Assembly: GCF_964340395.1 (NCBI RefSeq)
Contig: NC_135559.1
Span: 1,327,501 to 1,389,500, forward strand
DNA: 62,000 nt
Direction: 5' to 3'
Origin: Glandiceps talaboti
Lineage: Eukaryota; Hemichordata; Enteropneusta; Spengelidae
How positions within the stretch are numbered: the first letter of the stretch is position 1; every line of letters begins with the position of its first letter. Both the position numbers and the translations under genes were made by a program. Below the pieces are notes generated by a model, which saw nothing but the letters and a program-made list of their open reading frames with translations, was not told the DNA's origin and made no database searches. Shown here in pieces: positions 12,605-62,000 of the stretch.

Positions 12605-15600
12605 TTCTAATTAAATTGGCCAAAATTGAAAATTGCTTAAAACCACACAGTCAATTTCAAAATAGTATATAGTGCTGTGAATATAAAACTAGTATGTTGT
12701 TAACATCTGTTACTTTATTTTAATGCCATGCAATTACTATAGAGTATGCAGTCCAAATTTCAGGTAAGATTTTCTCGTTGTTTGCAACGAAAGTTAAATT
12801 TAGTACCATGGTTTACCAACACAGATGAATTTCCATGTGTACATATATGTTGAACACAATTTTGATAAATTAGCACACTACCTTTTTGTCTTTGTACAAA
12901 ACGGCTGCCAATTTTATTACACTCTTACTTTCTAGAGAAGTATAGTTCGGAGTTTTGATTCAAAAAAATTCATATAGTCTTTTTATAATCATAAACAACG
13001 TTGTCACGGATGCCATAAACTCAATACCTCACAGGTATTTGCGGGGGGGGGTAATATTCGAAGTTGTAGACATTATATAATACAAGAGGGGAGGAAGGGA
13101 AGTTAAATCTTGTTAGGTATAAGAACAAACATGGAGCTTACCAGGTCAATGTATTTGACACAAACAAACATGGAGCTATCAGCATTTAGGGGAATAATAC
13201 CTTAATGTCCTAAAATATATTCATAACATATTTACAACGTAATTGGAAGCTGTGTGTTCAACCGCTTCGTTGATATTAGATTCACTTAAAATTTGTTAAG
13301 GGCGAGAGTACCATGATGTTTATGATGGGTAAAATAGAGCTTATTAGAGTTACCCTAGAACATCAAAGGATGGCCGCCCTGTTAGCTTGATTGGTGCTTA
13401 GCTATTCTAAACGCATTAGCTTGGATTTATGTGTATTCGTATAATGAACCCATCTAACACTTCAGTCAGATAATACCATATATATATACCCCTTAATAAT
13501 AGTCGTGGCCGCTCTTTATGTATACGACAAGTTGTTTTTTCTTATCGCAGGTTCCCTAAAGATATAGCAGCAAGTCACTTGGACCATATATTTGTTGTGT
13601 GGCAATGTGTTGCTTCATTTCCCACTTCTTTTTTCGAATATATCACTGTCAGGCAAAGTCTGACAATGAAGATCGAATGGGGATATTATGTGAACACTTT
13701 GTTGGTGGTTTCCACTTCATGTTTTCTATTGCAAGAGGTTGTCAAGAAGGCTTAGTTTATTCCGTTTTTAATAATCAAGAACTGCGTATGATGCCAGCTA
13801 CTGGACATTTTGAAACTTATGTTTTTAATCATTCTGTTTGTAAGTCTTAATAATCCAACAATATTGATTCTATAGCAATTACGCAGGTAAAGAAAATGCT
13901 ATCAAAACCTTCAGGCATAACCTTTCAACATCTTGAAACATTTCATGTGAAAATTTCCATACAATAAGAGTTACAGTGAGTAGACATGGTTTATAAGATT
14001 ACGATTTATAGACATCTCGAATATTCTGTCCTTTTTTGTTTACCTGACGTCTGAAGATGTGTAGGTCGACTTATAATAAAAAGAAGCTTAAGCAGAAGAA
14101 TAGCCGTGAGCCATTTATCTATGCAGTTAATTTCGGAAGGGAAATCGGGTGTGAAAATAACACATTGTAATCCAAAGTATGAGAAAAAGGCTTTCAATAT
14201 CCATTAAAGTTTGAATTTACTAGACTAGTTCTCAAACTCTGGGCAAAGCGAAACTAAGCTCTTAAGCCTTTGGTTTAGTCTAGTTTGCAAACCTGGTAAA
14301 AATGTGACAGTCAAGTTAATGCTGGTGGGAGTTCCACATTTCATTTATATCGGTCAGTACCCTCTGACAATCGTACGTAATCAATAAAAGGCGATCATTA
14401 TGAAACACGAAGGTTCGTTCAAATTAAGGAAATGTTCTTGTTAGTACTACAGTGCAGCTCAATTGCCCCGTCGAAGGAGGTAATTGAAATAGAGGAACCC
14501 TACAAATTATTAGAAAATTGAAAAGGAAAAGTATAACAGACAAGTGAAAAGATAGTACATATATAGACGAATGTTTTCAATTAGTCCTGACACATCCTTG
14601 GTAAGACCTCTTCAATATTGGACTGTATAAGACTGAGGTTAATACCATAGGTGATATCTTGTCATACTTTGGAAAATATAAGCTAAACCTTATCAATAAC
14701 CAATTTATATCTTGTTACTGTAGGAGAATATTAAGTGGAACTCCTTTGGAGGAGGCTTGAGACTCACGATAGTAATTTGGGAATATTTTTTTTTGCCAAT
14801 ATGAAATCAATAAAACAAGGAAGTCTTAAATCTTTCCCAGGAATGTGATGTCGGTGTAAATAGGACCGTTAAGTGGGAGTAATATCGTTTTACCCCGAGG
14901 GTAGAAATTAGACTCCATTTCAAAATTGGGACATTGCAGTGTTTAACGACCATTTATTCTAGTTGTATTTCTTACTGAGTAACATAGGTTATAATTAAAT
15001 GTTATTCCCCAATATTTTTCTTCATTCAGCCAAGGAAAATCCGAGTGACCTAAGGGGTCTTTGTCACTACGAGTCTATAGACGATATTGGAGAATAACAT
15101 AATTATATCAGGGCAAGTAATATCAAAGACGAAATAGAGAAAGTAATGATAATTTTGAACGTTTTGATCATAATTCGAACACAGCAGAACCAGTGACGTA
15201 GACAAGCGTTGTCGTGACGTAGAAAGACCAGAGTATATATTCCGTATTTTCTGTTCTAAATAGCTCGTGCATGGTATAATACGTAGTATGTGTGGACGTT
15301 CTTCAAAATGTTGATGGTTCATTCTATGGGCAAATATGCAAACATATCACAATTGTCCATGCAAATATCTTCCAATCTTTATTAATCTCAATATTATTTA
15401 GTCTTTCGTTCATTTATTTAATAATTAAAGTGTATTTTCCAAATTGCATTATTTCAATTCTGTATTTATATATTTGTAGCTTACACAGAAATGTATTCCT
15501 TTTAATTAATATATTTTTCAAGTTGCAGTTACACGTAAAATGTACGTTCTCTCACATTTTGGTTTGTGGTTTTGAACCGTTAGTCCAAGATGGTACAACA

Positions 15601-18600
15601 AAATACTTTGTTGCTTTGAATATTGGTATAAACAATTCGTTACCTTTTAAATGTGTTGAATTAGTATTTTCTCTTAAAAGAAAATGAACGATATTGATAT
15701 TTAAGTAATTGACTAGTTTTGATAATTCCCATATTGTTTTAATGTTCTTGAAGTATAGATATGTGCAAAGAACCTTCGGCTCATTAAACGGTAAAGTTAT
15801 TACACTATTTTCCTGCCAGACCTAACAGTCAACGATGAAAATAATGTATTACTTTAATGTAAGAAATGGATAACCCCGGAGACGTTTCATAAGCAAATAC
15901 ATTACCTGTACATGTAGGCAGAATATGCACACAATGATAAATCCACATCTGACAAGCCGTCTTTCTTTTAGGTATATTTATACTTCATGTAACTATTTGA
16001 TCATGATTCGTGTCAGGTCTATATGTGGCCATTATCTCAATTACATCGCCGGGTTTGCTGGAGAATTCAATAGTCAATTATTTCACAGTTGCAACCGCAT
16101 TTCACTTATTATATTCCGATTTTATAGTCTGTATTGATTGTGTTATTAAACGCAATAACCGTTACTTGTTTAGTGGAGCAATAATACACCTCATTTTAAA
16201 GAGTTCTGTCTCTTCGTTTCTTCACAATATTTGGCCATGACAACGCCCACGCTTTAATTAAAGATATGGGTGACTATAGCTACCGCTTAATTGTAAAATT
16301 GGAAATTCCAATATTACTAAATGATAGTCATAACTTGAAATGGTGTTATTAACGCAATTTAGTCAATGTAAGTTCACTGTAAGTTACATTTTTCTATTAC
16401 GCTCATATTTCTACTCCATTGGGAATAACAGATGTATGTCAGCATTTACAACTGAGCAACATTTTTTCAGAATGCTTCAGAAAATTGTTGAAGTATTTTG
16501 GCATTGTATGATCATGTATCCACGTGCACAGTGAAACATGTTTAGTTCTAACATTGTACTACAACTACAGATTGACACGCTCTAGATTTGAAACTTTCTG
16601 AGAAAGAACCTTCTGTAACAACGTAATATCAGATAGTATGTAAAGTACTATGCATAGAGTGTAGAGAACCCGACAGCTAGATTCCACAACTAAAATGTAC
16701 AGCGCTTGTGAATGAAACTCAGTGTGAATCAGTGTGAATCTTGTTTTCGCTCTATGTTTAACTACAATACACCCAGATTTTCATACCTGCACGCCTCCCT
16801 CTGATAATGTGACAAGTAACGTGACGAGCCACAAGTTGTACTCCCAAAGATTTTGGTTTCCTAGTCTTTTGAATTACAATTCCATGGAATGAGCTTTCTA
16901 TTCACATTCGCTCTGACAGCACAAGTGAATTAAATAGTAATGTAATTGTAAACTCATGTGAATTTTATATTTTCATATCATTTTATTTAAGTAAATTTAT
17001 GTATTTTTTTCCATTCCAATTTTTCACTTGTTGCAAATAAACAAGAGTCTCTAATTATGTGAATACGGTCGGGTAAACAAGACAAGTGTTACAATTCCAA
17101 CTTCCTTCGTCTTGTTCTTAGTTAGTGTTTAAATAATAACTACTAAACTAAGACTATAAAAACAATGTATTGCTTGAAAAGTCACGCCAAAAGCATTTTA
17201 ACATATTAATGTAATGGTAGACTTAGGAAGGGTTCAACGATGGTGAAGTGCAGTAGCACTTTTTTATATATACCTTCATACTCTTTGTTAAACTGAATTT
17301 ATCATAGAAATATGAAAGAATAGCAAAGTTTATATATTTTTAATTTTTTAAAAGACTTCATTTAAATTTTTCGAAGAACATACCCTATATTGTCATGTTT
17401 TGTCGCAAACTGAAATAATTTGCGTTGTGTTAAATAGAACAATTCTCAGTGTTTTAAGAGTGGTTGCACACCTAAAAAATAGTTCAACTATTACACGGTA
17501 TGAAATCCTTAGTCAGTTAGGGAAACAGATGGCTAAATTCACGTAAATTGGTCCATTTTAATTTTAAAATCTACTGAACCACATGTAGTTCGTTGCCTTG
17601 GAAACGATAACCTTCCACTTTTAACATCGTCAAAGCTATAAATTATGAAAAGTTTTCATCGAAATATAACTTAATAATCAACATATTGAGAAAAACAGTT
17701 GGATTCAGTGATTTCAACAACTGACTAATTTAACCCACTGTCGATGGTTTGATGAGTCGGGCATCTTTACAGGAATAAAAGACTATAAAACTTGCCAACA
17801 ATCATTACAAATTATATGGTTCTTAAAAGCTTTGTAGGTTTACTTTGTCTCAGCTTTCGTGTAATATATTTCATGTAGTATAATTTCAATTGAATGATTT
17901 TTCCAAGTGTGTGCAAAGATGTATACCCTGGGTAAGCCTACAAATGACAGTTAAATATTACACCTTCGCAATGTATCATCTTCTCGGACATTGAATCATG
18001 TAAAACATTTTAAGAAATAGTCGCAGATTGTTCAGCCTACCCATGACGTGATTCACGCATAACCGCAGGATACAGAAATTTCACTTTTAAGGCTAAGTGG
18101 AGATCGCATGATTCAACACTTTTACTTCATTAGGAACAATTTCTATGACAAATACTGGAAAAGATTAAATTACGGTATACAAATTAGCTGTAGAGTTGCA
18201 ATTTGTTATTCAAATTAAGATAAATATCTGCACTATTAGACTGTGTCAGCTAGCTATGCAACAGAGAAACCCTGTGAGAGAGTACCATGAACTTTCTTTA
18301 CTCAGAAATTGCCCTGAGGCTAGAATGTACGTCTACATTTAAAATGGGGAAGCCTAAGTAATGTATCAAATGCTTCGCCAATACTTCAAACAGGAAACGG
18401 ATAAGACTTGTCCAAAACTAAGTTTTCAGAGTGATTGCTCTTACTTAAATCGTATTTCATTAAACGAAATTGGTCCATAAATATATTACCGTATGAAGAC
18501 ATCATTTATATAACTTGTTTTAGGGCTAAAGAAATTATTTTATAGGGAACATCACTCGATTCTTATTGGAATTGATTACCACATTAGAACAGTATGTTCT

Positions 18601-18760
18601 GATTTCCCTTAAACAAAACCAACTTAGTGATTTGTTGGTGAAAAGTAGTGAAGGCTTCACAATTAGTTTCTAGGAAAGCTTTAAAAAATGAGTTGACTTC
18701 TCACCCTCGCCTCGTGGAAGGAAAATACACATCAGGATTAATTCGCGGTATCTACCAGTT

Positions 18761-18833
18761 GGCACGCTGGCTCAGCTGGTTAGAGCACTCGGACTTGTGT
18801 TTAGGGGACGTGGGTTCAATTCCTACACATGTC
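18761..18833 (+). pseudogene. tRNA-like sequence (tRNA pseudogene or SINE head)
   Basis: A 73-nt stretch has a D-arm (GCTC...GAGC), an A-box (TGGCTCAGCTGG), a T-arm GTGGG-TTCAATT-CCTAC and a B-box (GGTTCAATTCC). The anticodon loop reads CTTGTGT, suggesting a Thr (UGU) origin, with an inserted A before it. The acceptor stem GGCACGC/ACATGTC has two mismatches and a G-T wobble, and the anticodon stem is broken, so it is unlikely to be a working tRNA. A TTTT follows at 18836. The protein ORF across it (ARWLSWLEHS) is a shadow typical of tRNA sequence. Confidence 0.7.
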
Positions 18834-20238
18834 ACTTTTATCTCCTCATTTATAACAAGTTTATGTTACTGTATACTGTGTATACATTTCTATGTGCCAT
18901 TGGTCTTTAACAACGCTAGCAATGCCACCTCGTCTCTTAATTTGCCATGTGATTTTTATACCTTCTCAAATCCTGTTAGAATATATGTAGGGGATTGGTT
19001 TCGTGCTTTTGCATTCTTCAAAGAGATTAAGTAAGTTCGTTATAAATAATCACATTCCTTTTTGAATAATTACACCCATGGAGTGTCAAACCGGATAAAT
19101 AAGATTCATATAAGCTCAATTGATTCTGGAGCATAAGAACATATTCAATTTCCGTTACTTAGATGGATCAATGCATTAACTACAAAGTATGAATGACCTT
19201 AATTTTTCAACCCAACCCAACCACTTTCCAGCAAAGACTGAATGAAACAAATTCTATTTTAGCATCATTTTAGACTTAAATTAATACAGATATGTTTGTT
19301 AATTCATGTACTAGGTAACCGTTTTCTTTATAAATACAAACTTTCACAACAAGAATCTTTATAAAACTTTTTGTCATTGATGTTATGGAAAACTAAGCCG
19401 GTGAATTCGTCTGGAAAGAAAGGTTTGTTATCAATCGTTTCTCTGCATGAAAGCTTTTTTATCAATTATTTTTCTGTGGATGAAAGCTTTTACGAGCAAA
19501 CAGAGTAACATAAGGTTAACATATACATGCCTTAGAGGCATGGTTGACTGATGATATCGACCCTGGGTCAAACAATGTTTGTTAAATTCATTGAATTAAA
19601 GCAAAATTATCTTCAGGGTAATAAACAGTAGCAATTAAATACTTTAATAAACATATACGATTAATGCCTTCAATTGACAACAAAGGTGTTATGATCAATT
19701 TATCTTTTTGTCGGCACGTCTGTCGGAATGTTGTAAACTTTACCCGATAACGACCCAGTGTCTGAAAATGAATGAGTTTCATATGTTTGTTTTGATCGGT
19801 GATTCACCCACATAAAGTAGAGACAGCTGGCGTTGCTACGAGACATCATTGTCTGTTTGCAAATATATCAAAACTGAAAACTGGAATTATATTCATGTTT
19901 TTTCTACTGCAGATATTCAAGTTTAATAAAGAGTTCTATCTAACCTATATTATTGTCAGCTATCAATTACTCACCAGGTCCCTGACCGTATACTGACAAG
20001 GGGACTGACAACAAGAGCTTATCTTGTCTGTCTGTCTATATCTACCATGAATTTGTGTTTATCTCGGATGAAGGTTTCTACTTCTCAATAATGTACATGT
20101 TGCATTGTATTGCATACAGCTATGACTTCTGAAATGGCATGCTCGATATAACTGTTTGTTTTAACGCTTTCTGGGTCAAACTGTCCTAAAAGGATATATG
20201 TCTTCTCTTGATAAAATACCAGTTTGATCATTATACAC
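18834..20238. other. AT-rich region, no gene seen
   Basis: Only short ORFs without recognisable features; no strong repeats apart from a minor near-duplicate GAAAGCTTTTTTATCAAT / GAAAGCTTTTACGAGC around 19450-19495. Confidence 0.5.
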
Positions 20239-20543
20239 TAATAGGCCTTTCCAAAATTTGCCATGGCGGCACTCAACTTCCTGTCTGTGTGTACCTTGGT
20301 GGCGCTCTACTTCCTGTCTGTGTGTATCTTGGGGTATACATGGTATAGGTCACTCGGTTAATCATATAGCACTGCTTATTTCCTCAATGTCTGAAAAATA
20401 TGAAAAACATCCCTGATTTACTCTTCTACAGAATACCAAAAGACAAAGCTCTTAAGAAACGATACTATGAGTTGATGATACCCCACTTTGAGTGAGGGCG
20501 CCGTATTCTTAATTTCGTGTTTGCAGTCTGTAATGGCCTATTA
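20239..20543 (+). mobile_element. TIR element with THAP-like reading frame, copy 1
   Basis: The ends are TAATAGGCC (20239) and GGCCTATTA (20543), a 9-bp perfect inverted repeat. Inside, 20418-20495 reads LLFYRIPKDKALKKRYY and continues to a stop; upstream in frame are SVNH and YEKHP with one stop. The FYRIPKD..L.K.Y pattern matches the FHRFPKD..LRKKW core of THAP DNA-binding domains. A second copy lies at 48403-48664 (about 80% alike by eye). An internal 36-bp direct repeat (GGCGGCACTCAACTTCCTGT / GGCGCTCTACTTCCTGT) follows the left end. No clear target-site duplication. Confidence 0.7.
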
Positions 20544-20925
20544 AAGTTTTTTCGTCTTCAAATAATGAAAACTGCCTTCATCTTCTTTAAAGCGTGATCT
20601 GTAAGTGATTATAAACCATAAAAATGACATGGAGTATATTTAAGAATTTCCATAATCTAAGTTTGAATCTGCCATTACCTTTTGCCACTACCCGCTGCGA
20701 ATAATCTAATTAGTCATCCATATTTAGAAGCAGTCTTTTCTTATAAGCAAAGTGTTGAGCATCGCGTGATATGGCAGTTATAAAAATTGTAATTGTCCCC
20801 TCACGTTTCATATCAACGATCTATAAGAAGTGGGCACGCAAGTAAAGTACAGCGAAGTTTCCATGTCAACGTAATGAAAGGTATGCGCATAGTAAGTGAT
20901 TAGCAATAGGTATTATATGGTAATT

Positions 20926-21050
20926 GATTGACTTAGATATTGCATGGTGTGTGATTGGCATGCGGGTATTGTATGGTAAGTGATTGACACAGGTATTGCA
21001 TGGTATGTGATTGGCATAGGTGGTGTGTGGTAAGTGATTTGTAAGTGATT
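20926..21050. repeat. degenerate tandem repeat, unit about 34 bp
   Basis: Units of the form TATTGCATGGTA(T/A)GTGATTG are repeated at least four times with variation (GCATGCGGG, ACACAGG, GCATAGG spacers). Confidence 0.75.
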
Positions 21051-23066
21051 ATAAGGTCTTTGTTAACTTCAATAACCTGGCTACTTTTCAATACTATGAC
21101 ATTTATGCTGACATTGATTTCCCCAAACCCAAACCTTGCAAAATGGTTTACACATGATCCACACATAAGGTGGATGTATGCGTTGATACGTTGGCATGCA
21201 TTAACTGCCATTGAGAATGAAATTGAGGTAATAACAAGTTGCATTTAGGATAGGAAATCACGGAAAATGAGTAAACGTTATTCAGTGCGGTGTTCCTTTG
21301 TAAACGAAACGTGAACAATGTCAACCTTGTTTGCACTTTCGGAGGGCATATTAATTCCAGACACGCATTCAAAACACACTACTGTTGACGACTGAGGTAC
21401 ATTACTTGAACTCAGTTTAAAAAATTGTAAGTTGTCTCCGGGCGAGCGAACGACCGAGCGAGTGGGTATTAAGTAGAAGTTTTATTAAATAAGGTAATTT
21501 TAAAAGCGTGTTGTTTCATATGTACTTCAAACTTGTTTTCTTTTGATGATGTATTTCCAATCTTATCAATTGTCTTTTCACTGTTCGTGTCCACATAGTC
21601 ATTGCGCCCTCAAGACTTTTTAAAAATTAATGTATACTTCAGCTCATAAAACTCGATCAGTTGGCTTTCAATTTCACACAAGATAGCAATAGCTTATAAT
21701 GCCATTATTATCGACTGGAGAGTCTTCACATATTCCATTTCTTTTATCATTGATATTATTCAATTTATTCATTTCAATATCACCAAATTGCCCTTTTAGA
21801 CTTGCCGTAACAGTTTCAATTTCAACGTATAAACGTATGTTGTCGATAAGTATAGTGATAGTTTAAAACGCTATTTGTGCCATGACTTCTTATTAATTTA
21901 AACGGATGAGATTCAATTTATTGCTATCTTTTATAATTACACAAAAGATTTATTGTCTGTAAATTCAGTCATTCGGTCAAATTTAAAATTATTGTGAACA
22001 TTTCATAAGGTTGATATCATGTGTTCTAGCAAAACCATCAATGTCATGTAGAATGACACAGTGAATGTTTCGAAGTTGGTATCTTAACATTTTGAAAAAT
22101 ATCTTAGCTTAATACCAACCATTATTTCCATACCTTACAATTAAAAATATTCAAAACTGGCTATTAACTCCCAGTTTAAAACAGGTAAGCGATTTTTACT
22201 TACACTGCAGGGGTGGAAAACAAATAAACTGAAAGAAATGAGCACATTGAATAGCCTCCCTGGGGGCTATGATATTACTGAACTCGCAGTTAAAAACGGC
22301 ATTGATGTATCAACAATACAAAGGTGATTTGATTCGGTAACAATCGAAATCTTTTCAATTTATTACACATGTAGAGGTTTTAACGAGAAATGTGTAAATG
22401 TGCGAGAGATTGAAATTGGGTTGGCATTCACTGACAGATACGCAGACATGCTGACAGCGTAATGTACTTTATAACTGACCGTATATATATTGTGTAACAC
22501 TTCAATACTTATGGGAAATTATCGGAGTTTTAAACACATTAAACAGTATTGTATCCCTCTCTAGGGGTCTTTTGGTCAAAACACTACCATTGTTCATTAT
22601 TAAATATGTATGGTAGTTTTAAGTTAAAAGAACCTTCAAAATGTAATTTATGTATTAAACACAAGAGGCAGGTCAGCATTCTTTTTAATACACACAATGC
22701 TACGTTACTACAAGGCACATAATAATCTTATTTAATTCAAAGTACATCTCATTGGTTAGCACGCTATTACAGTCTATTAACTGCCAACAAAGTACCATCT
22801 TTTTCTCTCACTCTTAGCAGTATTTCTTATGTAAACTATGAAAATAAATGAGAATCCTTTAAATCAAACCAAATCTTCAACAAGTCATGACTAGCATCTT
22901 ATTTAACAACTTGAGAATATTCCATTTTGAAAACGATATTTCGAAATTATTATTTGCTTATGTTGAGTTTACTTCAATATATTCTAGCTCTTCTTAAACG
23001 AATTGTTATGGGTACCATTCTCCTAATTCCGTTTTCCTGTTGTCATAGTGAACGCGTACGTTTTAG

Positions 23067-23074
23067 TGACGTCA
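23067..23074. promoter_or_regulatory. CRE-like palindrome TGACGTCA upstream of exon 2
   Basis: Perfect octamer 200 bp before ATG 23267, followed by an E-box CACCTG; would fit a proximal promoter if translation starts in exon 2. Confidence 0.35.
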
Positions 23075-23266
23075 CCTGGCGAACAGATTAGATACTCGTC
23101 TAGTCCATCTGATTCATTATGACTTGCTATCGCTCCCATATTGTAAAATGGTTTCGCCATGTCACTTTAAAGGTACATTTGTATCAAAAGTACTCACAGA
23201 ACTTGCATTAACGTGGTACCGTGAATGGTCTATAGTATACATAACAAGCATACAGTTAATGACAGA

Positions 23267-61333
<38,067 letters not shown>

Positions 61334-61511
61334 GTAAGTCACTAAATGAAACCCCCTATCTGGGCGTGTCCCTTTGTTGATCTAAAAATCAAAATGAATA
61401 CCTCGCCTTTCTAACTTTAAAAGTAACCCCTGTAGACTTCTGTTAGTTTTTCATATTTTATTGACAATTTGTTGTTTCTCATTTCGTGATGTCTCGTTCA
61501 CTTCTTTTCTT

Positions 61512-61574
<63 letters not shown>

Positions 61575-62000
61575 GCGTGTTTTTATTTATACAAGTGTGT
61601 CCGTTTATATGTAAGTGTTTATGCAGTTGTTTCTGTGAATGAATTGTAAAAGTGTTCTTAACAACAGCAAAGACAACAACAACATTCACATACATGTACC
61701 CGCAATAGTAAATTTTCATTAATATTTGCACCATCGTGTGTAGTTTAGATTGGATCGCACTATCGTTTGTCATGAGTATAGAATTCTACAGGTATTTGTC
61801 TGACAGTTGTCTGTGAACTTTGTGTAGTGACGTCACGCTATCGTACTTCCACTGTAACGAGAATCGTTTTATGGCAAAAAATGAAACAACACTTTGATGT
61901 TAATAGAAATGATACAAGTAGATAGGGATGGTGAATTAGTTTAATAAGGAAAGCTGTCATAGAGCGAGTGGTTTGTAAGATATTATTTTCGGGCGTATTT
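61334..62000. other. start of the intron after exon 20, to window end
   Basis: Contains (TCTG)n at 61508-61575. The next receptor exon (TM4 onward) is not reached. Confidence 0.75.
61508..61575. repeat. (TCTG)n microsatellite
   Basis: About 17 uninterrupted units. Confidence 0.95.

Larger units (their letters stand above)
4229..18760. other. 14.5 kb AT-rich region with no supported gene
   Basis: I found only simple and tandem repeats (listed separately) and short ORFs with AT-driven composition (Phe/Ile/Tyr/Asn-rich), for example at 10930-11244, 13599-13850 and 15292-15687. None has a recognisable domain. If exon 1859-1951 belongs to the receptor, this is its first intron. Confidence 0.55.
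20544..23266. other. non-coding region upstream of exon 2
   Basis: Contains a tandem array (20926-21050) and a perfect CRE octamer at 23067-23074 next to CACCTG. No exon seen; ORFs at 20933-21372 arise from the array and flanks. Confidence 0.5.

Noticed and set aside
13599-13850. 83-codon ORF with a mixed composition, preceded by possible acceptors
   Set aside because: No recognisable domain and no phase-compatible neighbour. Cannot be supported as an exon.
15292-15687. 131-codon plus-strand ORF with hydrophobic segments
   Set aside because: The longest ORF outside the receptor, but Phe/Ile/Tyr-rich as expected from AT-rich DNA. It has no recognisable family, splice context or homologous motif that I can name.

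Overview
The window looks like AT-rich nuclear DNA from an animal, most likely a marine invertebrate. Short, well-formed coding exons with GT-AG borders sit in kilobase-scale introns full of microsatellites, minisatellites, MITE-like inverted-repeat elements and a decayed non-LTR retrotransposon end. Nothing bacterial is present: there are no operons, no ribosome binding sites and no long ORFs. I cannot name the species from sequence alone.

The main content is one plus-strand gene, traced through 19 phase-compatible exons from about 23.3 kb to 61.3 kb and running off the right edge. It encodes an adhesion G-protein-coupled receptor. In order it has a signal peptide, four tandem F5/8 type C (discoidin) modules each split over two exons (23357-44937), a short Ser/Thr/Pro linker (47890-47978), a GAIN domain (51300-58581) ending in a complete GPS with a His-Leu/Thr cleavage site, then TM1, TM2, TM3 and the start of TM4 (58927-61333). 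TM4 to TM7 and the tail lie beyond the window. I see no hormone-receptor (HRM) domain. The plausible mechanism is the standard one for the family: discoidin modules bind a glycan, lipid or matrix ligand, the GAIN domain self-cleaves, and the released stalk acts as tethered agonist.

The 5' end is ambiguous. Either translation starts at 23267 inside the first discoidin exon, or a better signal-peptide exon at 1859-1951 (donor phase 0) splices over 21 kb into a good phase-0 acceptor at 23356. Both may be used as alternative promoters.

Region by region: 1-630 holds a small higher-complexity, coding-like and apparently frameshifted segment. 1859-1951 holds the candidate signal-peptide exon. 4069-4228 holds a candidate type II membrane-protein first exon with no visible partner. 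5-23 kb is mostly featureless AT-rich DNA with simple repeats, a tRNA-like pseudogene at 18761 and a TIR element with a THAP-like reading frame at 20239. 23-62 kb is the receptor gene; its introns carry four copies of a TIR element of about 380 bp (family B), two copies of another (family C), a second THAP-like repeat, a foldback element around an RT C-terminal remnant, and many simple repeats. Some repeats touch splice sites: a tandem triplication of the exon 13 acceptor, a duplicated exon 5 donor, a (TTTC)n tract acting as the exon 19 polypyrimidine tract, and a MITE end 17 bp before exon 14.
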